From Caldilineae bacterium (GTDB lineage: Bacteria > Chloroflexota > Anaerolineae > J102): DNA of 5,354 nucleotides. Made by a program: the position numbers and the translations under genes. The stretch is taken from NCBI GenBank assembly GCA_011176555.1, contig DUEF01000248.1, forward strand, positions 1-5,354, read 5' to 3'. The first letter of the stretch is position 1, and each line of letters starts with the position of its first letter. The notes below the pieces were generated by a model, which saw only the letters and a program-made list of their open reading frames with translations, made no database searches and was not told the DNA's origin. Shown here one piece after another: positions 1-5,239 of the stretch.

Positions 1-20
1 ACCACACGCCTGTGCCGTAA
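1..20 (+). CDS. Possible 3' end of the upstream gene (moxR expected)
   Basis: One frame entering the window reads His-Thr-Pro-Val-Pro followed by TAA at 18-20. A MoxR-type AAA+ ATPase gene commonly lies directly upstream of a DUF58 gene in this operon type, and some MoxR proteins end in a Pro/Val-rich tail, so this would fit. Only five codons are visible and the frame choice rests on the stop position alone, so the call is weak; the bases could equally be non-coding. Confidence 0.22.
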
Positions 21-25
21 AATCA

Positions 26-88
26 CGTGTTGCGTGTTGCGTTACAATCTCGTGCACAACCAACGCAACACGCACTACGCACCACGGA
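26..88. repeat. Class A inverted heptad array (potential hairpin) before the DUF58 gene
   Basis: The left arm holds 7-bp units CGTGTTG (26-32) and CGTGTTG (33-39), then the divergent CGTTACA (40-46). The right arm holds complementary units CAACACG (66-72), CACTACG (73-79) and CACCACG (80-86), preceded by a partial unit at 59-65. Positions 31-43 and 62-74 are a perfect 13-bp inverted repeat; extended to 26-43 with 62-79 it pairs 16 of 18 positions, around an 18-base spacer. There is no T-run after it, so it does not look like an intrinsic terminator. The array fills nearly all the space between base 20 and the next start. Its right edge carries the only weak ribosome-site-like bases (GGA, 86-88). 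Confidence 0.85.
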
Positions 89-95
89 ATACACC

Positions 96-983
96 ATGCT
101 ATCCCCAGACCTGATCAAGAAAATTCGCCACATCGAAATACACACCAAGCGCCTGGTCAACGACAGCTTCGCCGGCGAGTACCATTCCATCTTCAAGGGG
201 CGGGGCATGGCCTTCGACGAGGTGCGGCCCTACCAGTACGGCGACGAAATCCGCACCATCGATTGGAACGTCACCGCCCGCACCGGCGAACCTTATGTCA
301 AACGCTACGTCGAAGAGCGAGAATTGACGGTGATGCTGGTGGTGGACGCCAGCGCCTCCGAGAATTTCGGCTCCATCGACCGTTTCAAGCGCGAATTGGC
401 CGCCGAACTGACCGCTGTCCTCTCCTTCGCCGCCACCACCAACAACGACAAGGTGGGATTGCTGATCTTCACCGACCAGATCGAACTCTTCATCCCGCCC
501 CGCAAAGGCCGCAAGCACGTTCTGCGCCTGATCCGGGAGTTGCTGGCTTTCGAGCCCACCGGCAAAGGCACCGACATCAAAATGGCGCTGGACACCGTCA
601 ACCAGATCCTCAAACGCCGCAGCATCGTTTTTCTGGTCTCCGACTTCCTGGCTGAACCGGCCAGCTACAGCAAAGAACTGGCCATCACCAACCGTCGGCA
701 CGATGTCATCGCCGTGGAATTGCACGACCCCCTGGAAGACATGATCAGCGATGTCGGCCTGATCACCCTGGAAGACCCGGAAACCGGCGAGATCCTGTGG
801 GTGGACACCAGCAGCCCGGACTGGCGAAAGGCATTCGAACGCCGCACCGGCCAATGGGAAGCGGCCAAGCGCAAAGCCTTCATCCACGCCCACGTCGATC
901 ACATCGACATCAGCACCGGGCAGGACTACACAGCTCCGCTGACGGCGTTTTTCAAGCAACGTGCGAAGCGGATTTATCGATAG
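96..983 (+). CDS. DUF58 domain protein with VWA-like fold, MoxR partner
   Basis: A 295-residue soluble protein of the DUF58 family, usually encoded next to a MoxR AAA+ ATPase and thought to work with it in the cytoplasm. The family signature is clear: residues 28-70 contain GEYHSIFKGRGMAFDEVRPY, then YGDEIRTIDWN and a YVKRYVEERE segment. A VWA-like half follows, with a complete DxSxS metal-site motif (D84, S86, S88), a Thr in GKGTDI (T159) and an Asp in LVSD (D183). No membrane segment is visible and the length is normal for the short, soluble DUF58 type. ATG at 96 was chosen because the family similarity begins there; the open frame continues upstream to a GTG at 27, but those codons lie in the heptad array. 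The ribosome site is weak (GGA at 86-88). A 99-base gap with another heptad array separates it from the next gene. The biochemical activity of DUF58 is not established. Confidence 0.93.
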   Translation: MLSPDLIKKIRHIEIHTKRLVNDSFAGEYHSIFKGRGMAFDEVRPYQYGDEIRTIDWNVTARTGEPYVKRYVEERELTVMLVVDASASENFGSIDRFKRELAAELTAVLSFAATTNNDKVGLLIFTDQIELFIPPRKGRKHVLRLIRELLAFEPTGKGTDIKMALDTVNQILKRRSIVFLVSDFLAEPASYSKELAITNRRHDVIAVELHDPLEDMISDVGLITLEDPETGEILWVDTSSPDWRKAFERRTGQWEAAKRKAFIHAHVDHIDISTGQDYTAPLTAFFKQRAKRIYR

Positions 984-987
984 CCAC

Positions 988-1070
988 TGGGTATTCGATA
1001 TTTGATATTGGGTATTGCTCTCAGCAGGCGAACCGCCAATTCCAATACCCAGTATCCAATACCCAGTTCC
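988..1070. repeat. Class B inverted heptad array (potential hairpin) between DUF58 and the BatD-like gene
   Basis: The left arm has four 7-bp units: GGTATTC (990-996), GATATTT (997-1003), GATATTG (1004-1010) and GGTATTG (1011-1017). The right arm has four complementary-type units: CAATACC (1043-1049), CAGTATC (1050-1056), CAATACC (1057-1063) and CAGTTCC (1064-1070). The inner 14 positions of each arm (1004-1017 with 1043-1056) pair completely if one G-U is allowed; the outer units pair imperfectly. The 25-base spacer (1018-1042) shares a segment with the spacer of the second class B array at 4141-4225. The array starts a few bases after the DUF58 stop and ends just before the ribosome site of the next gene, so it is the whole intergenic region. 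No T-run follows. Confidence 0.88.
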
Positions 1071-1071
1071 C

Positions 1072-1077
1072 GGAGAG
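1072..1077 (+). promoter_or_regulatory. Ribosome binding site (GGAGAG) fixing the start at 1083
   Basis: GGAGAG lies 5 bases before ATG 1083 and directly follows the heptad array. It supports ATG 1083 over the upstream in-frame start at 1002, whose codons fall inside the array and would put a polar, repeat-encoded stretch ahead of an obvious signal peptide. Confidence 0.8.
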
Positions 1078-1082
1078 ATCTT

Positions 1083-2075
1083 ATGAACCGAAACCGATTA
1101 TTCATCCCCATTCTCGCCCTAGTCGTCACCCTTGTTGTGGCGCTGCCGGCGTTTGCAGGCGGGCCGGTCGAGGCAAATCTACTGGTCGAGAACCAGAACC
1201 TGACGGTGGGGGACCCGATCTCGATGACGCTGGAGATCACGCATCCAGCCGGATACGTGGTGATTGCGCCGGAATTGGGCCCGAACTGGGGTGATTTCCT
1301 CGTGCAGTCGCAATCGGCCCCGACCACCATCACCAACCCGGACGGCACTGAAACCACCACCATCGCCATCGACGCCCGCCTCTTCGCCCCCGGCAGCTTC
1401 TCGACCCCACCGCTGACCGTGTCCCTCACCGACGGCGCCGGCAACCTGAGCGAGGCGGTCGCGGCCCCGGCCTCGGTCGAGATCGGCTCCGTCCTGGTCG
1501 AAGGCGACACCGAACTGCGAGACATCAAACCCCAGGCGGATTTGCCGCTCCCCTCGAACTGGCCCGCCATCCTCGGCGGCATCGTCGCCGCCCTCGCCCT
1601 GATCGCCGCGGCCATCCTCTGGTTGCGCAACCGCAGACGAGACGCCATCGACGACCGCCTGCCGCACGAACGAGCTTTCGACGAACTGGACCGCATCGCC
1701 GCCCTGAATCTACCCGAACAGGGCCGCTTCAAAGAATACTACACCCTGACCTCCGACTGCATCCGCCGGTACATGGAAGAAACCTACCACGTCCCGGTGC
1801 TGGAACGCACCACCGGCGAGATCCGAACATCCTTCCGGCAGGCCGAGATCCCCGCCAACGTCACCCATCAATTCGTCGAATTCCTGGACGAAAGCGACCT
1901 GGTCAAGTTCTCCACCTTCACGCCTGACCTCGCCAGCGCCCAAACCCTGCTGGCCCTGGGCCACGACATCGTGGAAATGACCATGCCCCGACCGGAAATG
2001 GAAGACGAGATGCAATCCACCACCCATGACTCCCCCGACTTCATTCCCAACCAATCAGCCGAGGTGACCGCATGA
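1083..2075 (+). CDS. Membrane protein with BatD-like ectodomain and DUF4381-like cytoplasmic domain
   Basis: A 330-residue protein in four parts. Residues 1-25 form a signal peptide (MNRNR, hydrophobic core, likely cleavage after LPAFA). Residues 26-155 form a beta-rich ectodomain resembling the immunoglobulin-like repeats of BatD, with ENQNLTVGDPISMTLEITHP and the strand APGSFSTPPLTVSL, ending in LRDIKP, a motif I associate with DUF4381/BatD-type linkers. Residues 161-181 form a membrane helix followed by RNRRRD, which places the rest inside the cell. Residues 186-300 form a helical domain of the DUF4381 or BatD C-terminal type, with FKEYYTLTSDCIRRYMEETY and LERTTGEI. A polar, acidic tail (301-330) has no recognised motif. 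The stop overlaps the next start in ATGA, implying translational coupling to the BatA-like gene. Its likely job is to link the cytoplasmic MoxR/DUF58 pair to the extracytoplasmic VWA/TPR proteins; this is inferred from topology. It is shorter than full-length BatD proteins, so I give no symbol. Confidence 0.88.
   Translation: MNRNRLFIPILALVVTLVVALPAFAGGPVEANLLVENQNLTVGDPISMTLEITHPAGYVVIAPELGPNWGDFLVQSQSAPTTITNPDGTETTTIAIDARLFAPGSFSTPPLTVSLTDGAGNLSEAVAAPASVEIGSVLVEGDTELRDIKPQADLPLPSNWPAILGGIVAALALIAAAILWLRNRRRDAIDDRLPHERAFDELDRIAALNLPEQGRFKEYYTLTSDCIRRYMEETYHVPVLERTTGEIRTSFRQAEIPANVTHQFVEFLDESDLVKFSTFTPDLASAQTLLALGHDIVEMTMPRPEMEDEMQSTTHDSPDFIPNQSAEVTA
2061..2066 (+). promoter_or_regulatory. 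Ribosome binding site (GAGGTG) for the BatA-like gene
   Basis: GAGGTG lies 5 bases before ATG 2072, inside the last codons of the preceding gene. Together with the 4-base ATGA overlap (2072-2075) it supports reinitiation or coupled translation. Confidence 0.75.
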
Positions 2076-3079
2076 GCTTTCAATTCGCCTCACCCTGGAT
2101 GCTCGCTTTGCTGCTGCTGGTCGGATTGCTGGCCCTCTGGCGCTTTTTGAATCGTCGTCAGGCCCAGCCCGCGGCCATGCAGTACGCGCCGGCCAGCCTG
2201 ATCCGGGACCTGCCCCGCTCCTGGCGCGTGGTCTGGCGGCCGCTCACCACCGTGTTGCGGCTCGTCGCCATCGCCCTGGTCGTCATCGCTCTGGCCCGCC
2301 CGCAGATCGTGCAAGGCCGGGAGACGATCAAAGGCGAGGGCGTGGACATCGCCCTGGCCCTCGACATCTCCGGCAGCATGGCCTCGCTGGACTTCCAGCC
2401 CGACAACCGCCTGCAAGCCGCCAAACAGGTGATCGACGACTTCATCGCCGAGCGCCCCTACGACCGCATCGGCCTCGTCATCTTCTCCAACGAAGCCTTC
2501 GCCCAGAGCCCCTTGACGCTCGACCACAACATGGTCACCCGCTCGCTCGACCAGGTGGAATTGGCCACCGACCTGGGTCTGGAAGATGGCACCGCCATCG
2601 GCCTGGGCCTGGCCAACGCCGCCAACATGCTCACCAACTCCGACGCCGAGAGCAAAGTCGCCATCCTCCTCACCGATGGCGTCAACAATTCCGGCCAGAT
2701 CGATCCCCTGACCGCGGCGGAAGCAGCCAAAGCGCTGGGCATCAAAGTCTACACAATCGGCGCCGGTCGTCCCGGTCAGGTGCCCTTCCCCGCCCAGGAC
2801 ATGTTCGGCAACACGCGCATCGTCTACCAGGAAAGCCAGATCGATGAGGCCACGCTGCAACAGGTCGCCGACATCACCGGGGGCAAGTACTACCGGGCGG
2901 AAGACACCCGCGGCCTGCGAGCCATCTACGACGAAATCAACCGCCTGGAAAAATCCCAGGTCGAAATCGAGGTCTTCAACCAATACTTCGAGCTGTTCGC
3001 CTGGTTCCTCATCCCCGCGCTTTTGCTCCTCCTTCTCGAACTCACACTGCGCAAGACCATCTTCAGGAGGATCCCATGA
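2072..3079 (+). CDS. batA: BatA-type membrane-anchored VWA protein
   Basis: A 335-residue protein with the full BatA layout: membrane helix at about 8-24, an Arg-rich loop (24-57), second helix at about 58-76 ending in ALARPQ, a von Willebrand factor A domain from about 90 to 290, and a final helix at about 307-325 with the basic tail RKTIFRRIP. The metal-ion site is intact: DISGS (D98, S100, S102), Thr in DGTAIG (T174) and TDG (D202). Arg-rich loop and tail suggest, by the positive-inside rule, that the VWA domain faces outside. VWA domains of this kind bind protein partners through a metal ion; in Bat systems the partners are thought to be the other Bat proteins. It overlaps both neighbours by 4 bases (ATGA at 2072 and at 3076), so it is probably made in fixed ratio with them. 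It resembles the next gene in architecture and motifs, as expected for an old duplication. Naming it BatA rather than BatB rests on gene order and the DISGS motif. Confidence 0.92.
   Translation: MSFQFASPWMLALLLLVGLLALWRFLNRRQAQPAAMQYAPASLIRDLPRSWRVVWRPLTTVLRLVAIALVVIALARPQIVQGRETIKGEGVDIALALDISGSMASLDFQPDNRLQAAKQVIDDFIAERPYDRIGLVIFSNEAFAQSPLTLDHNMVTRSLDQVELATDLGLEDGTAIGLGLANAANMLTNSDAESKVAILLTDGVNNSGQIDPLTAAEAAKALGIKVYTIGAGRPGQVPFPAQDMFGNTRIVYQESQIDEATLQQVADITGGKYYRAEDTRGLRAIYDEINRLEKSQVEIEVFNQYFELFAWFLIPALLLLLLELTLRKTIFRRIP
3065..3070 (+). promoter_or_regulatory. Ribosome binding site (AGGAGG) for the BatB-like gene
   Basis: A consensus AGGAGG lies 5 bases before ATG 3076, within the final codons of the BatA-like gene. 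It is the strongest ribosome site in the window. Confidence 0.85.
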
Positions 3080-4137
3080 CCTTCGCCCATCCCGAATTCC
3101 TCATCATTGGCCTGTTCTTGATTCCGCTCGTCGGCCTGTTCATGTGGTGGGCGGCCAAACGCCGCGGCCGGGCCATCGACCAACTGGGCGACAGCGCCCT
3201 CATTCTCCGCCTCAGCAACAGCATCAACTGGCGCGGTCGTCGCTGGCGCAGCGCCCTGTGGCTGGCCGCCCTGGCTCTGATCGTCTTCTCGCTGGCCCGC
3301 CCGCAATGGGGCAGCGAAGTGCATGAGGTCGAACAGGAAGGCCTGCAGGTGATGATCGCCCTGGACGTTTCCCAATCCATGCTGGCGGAAGACATCAAGC
3401 CCACCCGCCTGGATCGAGCGAAGCTCGAAATCGCCGATTTGATGCAACGTCTGGACGGCGACGAGGTCGGCATCGTCCTCTTTTCCGGGGCCAGTTTCCT
3501 GCAAGTGCCTCTCACATCGGATTACAGCACCGCCCTGGCCTATCTCGATAGCGCCAAGCCCAGCGTCATCTCCCGCCCCGGCACCGTCATTGGCGACGCC
3601 ATCCGCACAGCCTTACGCAGTTTCGATCCCGAACTCGCCAGCCAGAAAGTGCTGATCGTGATGACCGACGGCGAGGATCACGAAACCGATCCCCTGGTTT
3701 CGGCGCAGGAAGCCGCGGACGCGGGCGTGCTCATCTACACCATCGGCTTTGGCAATCCCGAAGGCGCGCCGATCCCCATCACCAACGACTACGGCCAGAT
3801 CACCGGCTACAAAACCGACGATCAGGGCAACATGATCCTTTCCAAACTGGATGACGCCACCTTGCAGGCCATCGCCGACACCGGCAGCGGTCGCTACTAC
3901 CGGGCCACTGCTGGCGGCTCCGAACTGGATGCGCTCCTGGACGAAATCGACGGTTTGCAGACCGCCCAACTCCAGAGCCGCATGGAAACCCGCATGATCG
4001 AACGTTACCAAATCTTCCTGGCCCTGGCCTTCCTCGCTCTCATCGCCGCCGAACTGATCCCCGACCGGATTACGGAGCCTGTGCGCAAAAATTGGTCCAG
4101 ACAAGTTGCCAGGTTGCGCCCTTCATCCGCCACATAA
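3076..4137 (+). CDS. batB: BatB-type membrane-anchored VWA protein
   Basis: A 353-residue protein with the same plan as its upstream neighbour: membrane helix at about 8-26, a basic loop (KRRGR and NWRGRRWR), second helix at about 58-74 ending in SLARPQW, VWA domain from about 90 to 290, and a last helix at about 311-327. The metal site is complete: DVSQS (D97, S99, S101), Thr in RPGTVIG (T170) and MTDGEDHE (D198). SMLAEDIKPTRLDRAK and the DGEDHE motif are typical of the BatB subfamily. A basic C-terminal tail (331-353) should lie inside the cell, so the VWA domain is predicted outside. In Bat operons the BatB product is usually paired with a downstream TPR protein, as here. It starts by a 4-base overlap and ends 100 bases before the next gene, where coupling stops and a heptad array intervenes. 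The domain is complete and no frame damage is seen. Confidence 0.93.
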   Translation: MTFAHPEFLIIGLFLIPLVGLFMWWAAKRRGRAIDQLGDSALILRLSNSINWRGRRWRSALWLAALALIVFSLARPQWGSEVHEVEQEGLQVMIALDVSQSMLAEDIKPTRLDRAKLEIADLMQRLDGDEVGIVLFSGASFLQVPLTSDYSTALAYLDSAKPSVISRPGTVIGDAIRTALRSFDPELASQKVLIVMTDGEDHETDPLVSAQEAADAGVLIYTIGFGNPEGAPIPITNDYGQITGYKTDDQGNMILSKLDDATLQAIADTGSGRYYRATAGGSELDALLDEIDGLQTAQLQSRMETRMIERYQIFLALAFLALIAAELIPDRITEPVRKNWSRQVARLRPSSAT

Positions 4138-4140
4138 ATT

Positions 4141-4225
4141 GATACTGGGTACTGGGTATTGGGTACTGGATATTGAAACCGCCCAACCTCCAATACCCAA
4201 TACCCAATATCCAATACCTAATACC
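4141..4225. repeat. Class B inverted heptad array, five units per arm, between the BatB- and BatC-like genes
   Basis: The left arm is five adjoining 7-bp units matching GRTAYTG: GATACTG (4141-4147), GGTACTG (4148-4154), GGTATTG (4155-4161), GGTACTG (4162-4168), GATATTG (4169-4175). After a 15-base spacer the right arm is five adjoining units of the complementary type: CAATACC (4191-4197), CAATACC (4198-4204), CAATATC (4205-4211), CAATACC (4212-4218), TAATACC (4219-4225). Hand alignment of one 35-base arm with the reverse complement of the other gives 28 of 35 identical positions, and two of the differences would still allow G-U pairs. The array begins 3 bases after the BatB-like stop and ends 12 bases before ATG 4238. 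The hairpin is AT-richer than the flanking genes and has no terminal T-run. Confidence 0.92.
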
Positions 4226-4237
4226 CAAAACATAGCT

Positions 4238-5185
4238 ATGAAATCGATTCGAACTATTTCGCTCATCGCCATCGCCCTCCTGGCCGTCTTCACGCTCTCC
4301 GCCTGCGGCAATTCCGCCGAAAAGCTGAATCAGGCGGGCAACGAAGCATACGTGCAGCAAGCCTACGAAGACGCGCTGGCGAATTACCAGTCGGCCCAGA
4401 ACGAGAATCCCGAACTGGCGGAGCCGCACTACAACGCTGCCAACGCTCTTTATCGCTCTGGCGACTATGCAGGAGCCCTGGAAGAACTGGAAAAGGCGCT
4501 GGCCCTCGCCACCGGCAAAGAGGATGCCCCGCTGGAAGTGGCCGAAGCATCCTACTTCAATGCCGGCAACAGCAGCTACAACGCCCAGGAACTGGACGCG
4601 GCCATCGCCGCCTACCGCCAGGCCCTCCTCCTCAACCCCAACGACCTGGACGCCAAATACAACCTGGAATTGGCCCTGCAACAACAGCAGCAAGAACAAG
4701 AAGATCAACAACAAGAGCAAAACCAAGATCAGAATCAAGACCAGAACCAGGACGAAAACCAGGATCAACAGGATCAGCAAGATCAACAAAACGACGAAAA
4801 TCAGGATCAGCAAGACCAGCAGAACCAGGACCAGCAGTCTCAGGACGAACAAAACCAGGACCAACAGGATCAGCAGAATCAGGATCAGCAGCAAGACCAA
4901 CAAGATCAACAACAAAAGGATGGCGACCAGCAGCAGAACGACGGTCAGCCACAGGACGACGACCAGCAGCAGGACGGCCAACAGCAACCCGGTCAGAACG
5001 AACCCCAGCCCGCCGAGCAAGACCCGAACGGTCAACCGAGCTACGCTCCCGCTCCCGGCGAACGCATGTCGGAAGAACAAGCCAAACAACTGCTGGCCGC
5101 CATCGCCGGCGACAGCGACACCCTCATGGAACGCCTCGGCCAAATCCTTTATGTCAACATGAGGCCGCCAGCGCAGGATTGGTAA
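4238..5185 (+). CDS. batC: BatC-type TPR lipoprotein with a long Gln/Asp-rich linker
   Basis: A 315-residue protein. Residues 1-22 are a lipoprotein signal peptide (MKSIR, hydrophobic core) with lipobox LSAC; C23 is the predicted lipidated residue, so the protein is membrane-tethered outside the cytoplasm. Residues 27-148 hold about three tetratricopeptide repeats: AYEDALANYQSAQNENP (42-58), GDYAGALEELEKAL (75-88) and ELDAAIAAYRQALLLNPNDL (118-137), with YNAANALY and YFNAGNSSYN as first helices. Residues 148-267 are almost only Q, D, N and E. Residues 268-315 return to normal composition, with MSEEQAKQLLAAI and a final RPPAQDW resembling C-terminal tails I recall from BatC-family TPR proteins. 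It probably acts as a partner-binding scaffold for the two VWA proteins encoded just upstream. ATG 4238 was chosen for the signal peptide; the frame continues upstream only through the heptad array. No Shine-Dalgarno sequence is visible before it, unlike the BatA- and BatB-like genes. Confidence 0.9.
   Translation: MKSIRTISLIAIALLAVFTLSACGNSAEKLNQAGNEAYVQQAYEDALANYQSAQNENPELAEPHYNAANALYRSGDYAGALEELEKALALATGKEDAPLEVAEASYFNAGNSSYNAQELDAAIAAYRQALLLNPNDLDAKYNLELALQQQQQEQEDQQQEQNQDQNQDQNQDENQDQQDQQDQQNDENQDQQDQQNQDQQSQDEQNQDQQDQQNQDQQQDQQDQQQKDGDQQQNDGQPQDDDQQQDGQQQPGQNEPQPAEQDPNGQPSYAPAPGERMSEEQAKQLLAAIAGDSDTLMERLGQILYVNMRPPAQDW
4679..5038 (+). repeat. Low-complexity Gln/Asp/Asn/Glu tract inside the BatC-like gene
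   Basis: This encodes residues 148-267 of the TPR lipoprotein. By hand count the 120 residues comprise 61 Q, 25 D, 12 N, 8 E and 1 K, the remainder G, P, A and S, with no aromatic or large aliphatic residue. Short motifs such as QDQQDQQ and NQDQ recur. At the DNA level the units are 3-, 6- and 9-base patterns, but CAA and CAG, GAT and GAC, and AAC and AAT are freely mixed, so this is not a clean recent microsatellite. Towards the end G and P enter and the tract merges into the C-terminal tail. Confidence 0.9.
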
Positions 5186-5193
5186 AACCTACA

Positions 5194-5239
5194 CGTGTTG
5201 CGTGGTGCGTGTTCCATTCGGTTCTCGCCACGCAATACG
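5194..5239. repeat. Class A inverted heptad array overlapping the start of the last gene
   Basis: Left units are CGTGTTG (5194-5200), CGTGGTG (5201-5207) and CGTGTTC (5208-5214); right units are CGCCACG (5226-5232) and CAATACG (5233-5239). Positions 5194-5207 and 5226-5239 can pair over all 14 positions as RNA: 12 Watson-Crick pairs and 2 G-U pairs, around an 18-base spacer, the same spacer length as in the class A array at 26-88. It begins 8 bases after the BatC-like stop. All plausible starts of the next gene (GTG 5202, GTG 5205, or ATA 5235) lie inside it. There is no following T-run to suggest a terminator. Confidence 0.82.

Noticed and set aside
43..48. TACAAT as a promoter -10 element in front of the DUF58 gene
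   Set aside because: It resembles TATAAT but no -35 or extended -10 sequence lies at a fitting distance, and it falls in the spacer of the class A array; not enough for a call.
26..86. CRISPR-like array
   Set aside because: Units are 7 bp, adjoin without spacers of regular length, and are mirrored; this is not CRISPR structure.
27..95. N-terminal extension of the DUF58 protein from GTG 27
   Set aside because: The 23 extra residues are encoded by the heptad array, have no family similarity, and the conserved DUF58 sequence begins near ATG 96.
99..959. Long antisense frame opposite the DUF58 gene
   Set aside because: A typical shadow in GC-rich coding sequence; the + strand frame has full family motifs.
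990..1070. Operator for a classical dimeric repressor
   Set aside because: The symmetry consists of several 7-bp units over 28 bases per arm with a 25-base spacer, much longer than a normal operator, and a related array recurs elsewhere in the window.
1002..1082. N-terminal extension of the BatD-like protein through the class B array
   Set aside because: The extra residues are a readout of heptads (NTQYPIP-like) ahead of a clear signal peptide, and GGAGAG at 1072-1077 supports ATG 1083.
4106..4237. N-terminal extension of the TPR lipoprotein through the class B array
   Set aside because: It overlaps the batB end and encodes repeat-derived PIPNTQ peptides; the lipoprotein signal starts at Met 4238.
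4070..5143. Long antisense frame rich in Leu, Val and Ile opposite the batC-like gene
   Set aside because: It is the complement of CAA/CAG and GAT/GAC codons, which read as Leu/Val/Ile on the other strand, and it runs through the heptad array; there is no independent sign of a gene.
5194..5239. Intrinsic terminator after the BatC-like gene
   Set aside because: The hairpin is followed by mixed sequence with no T-run, and the next gene starts within it on the same strand.
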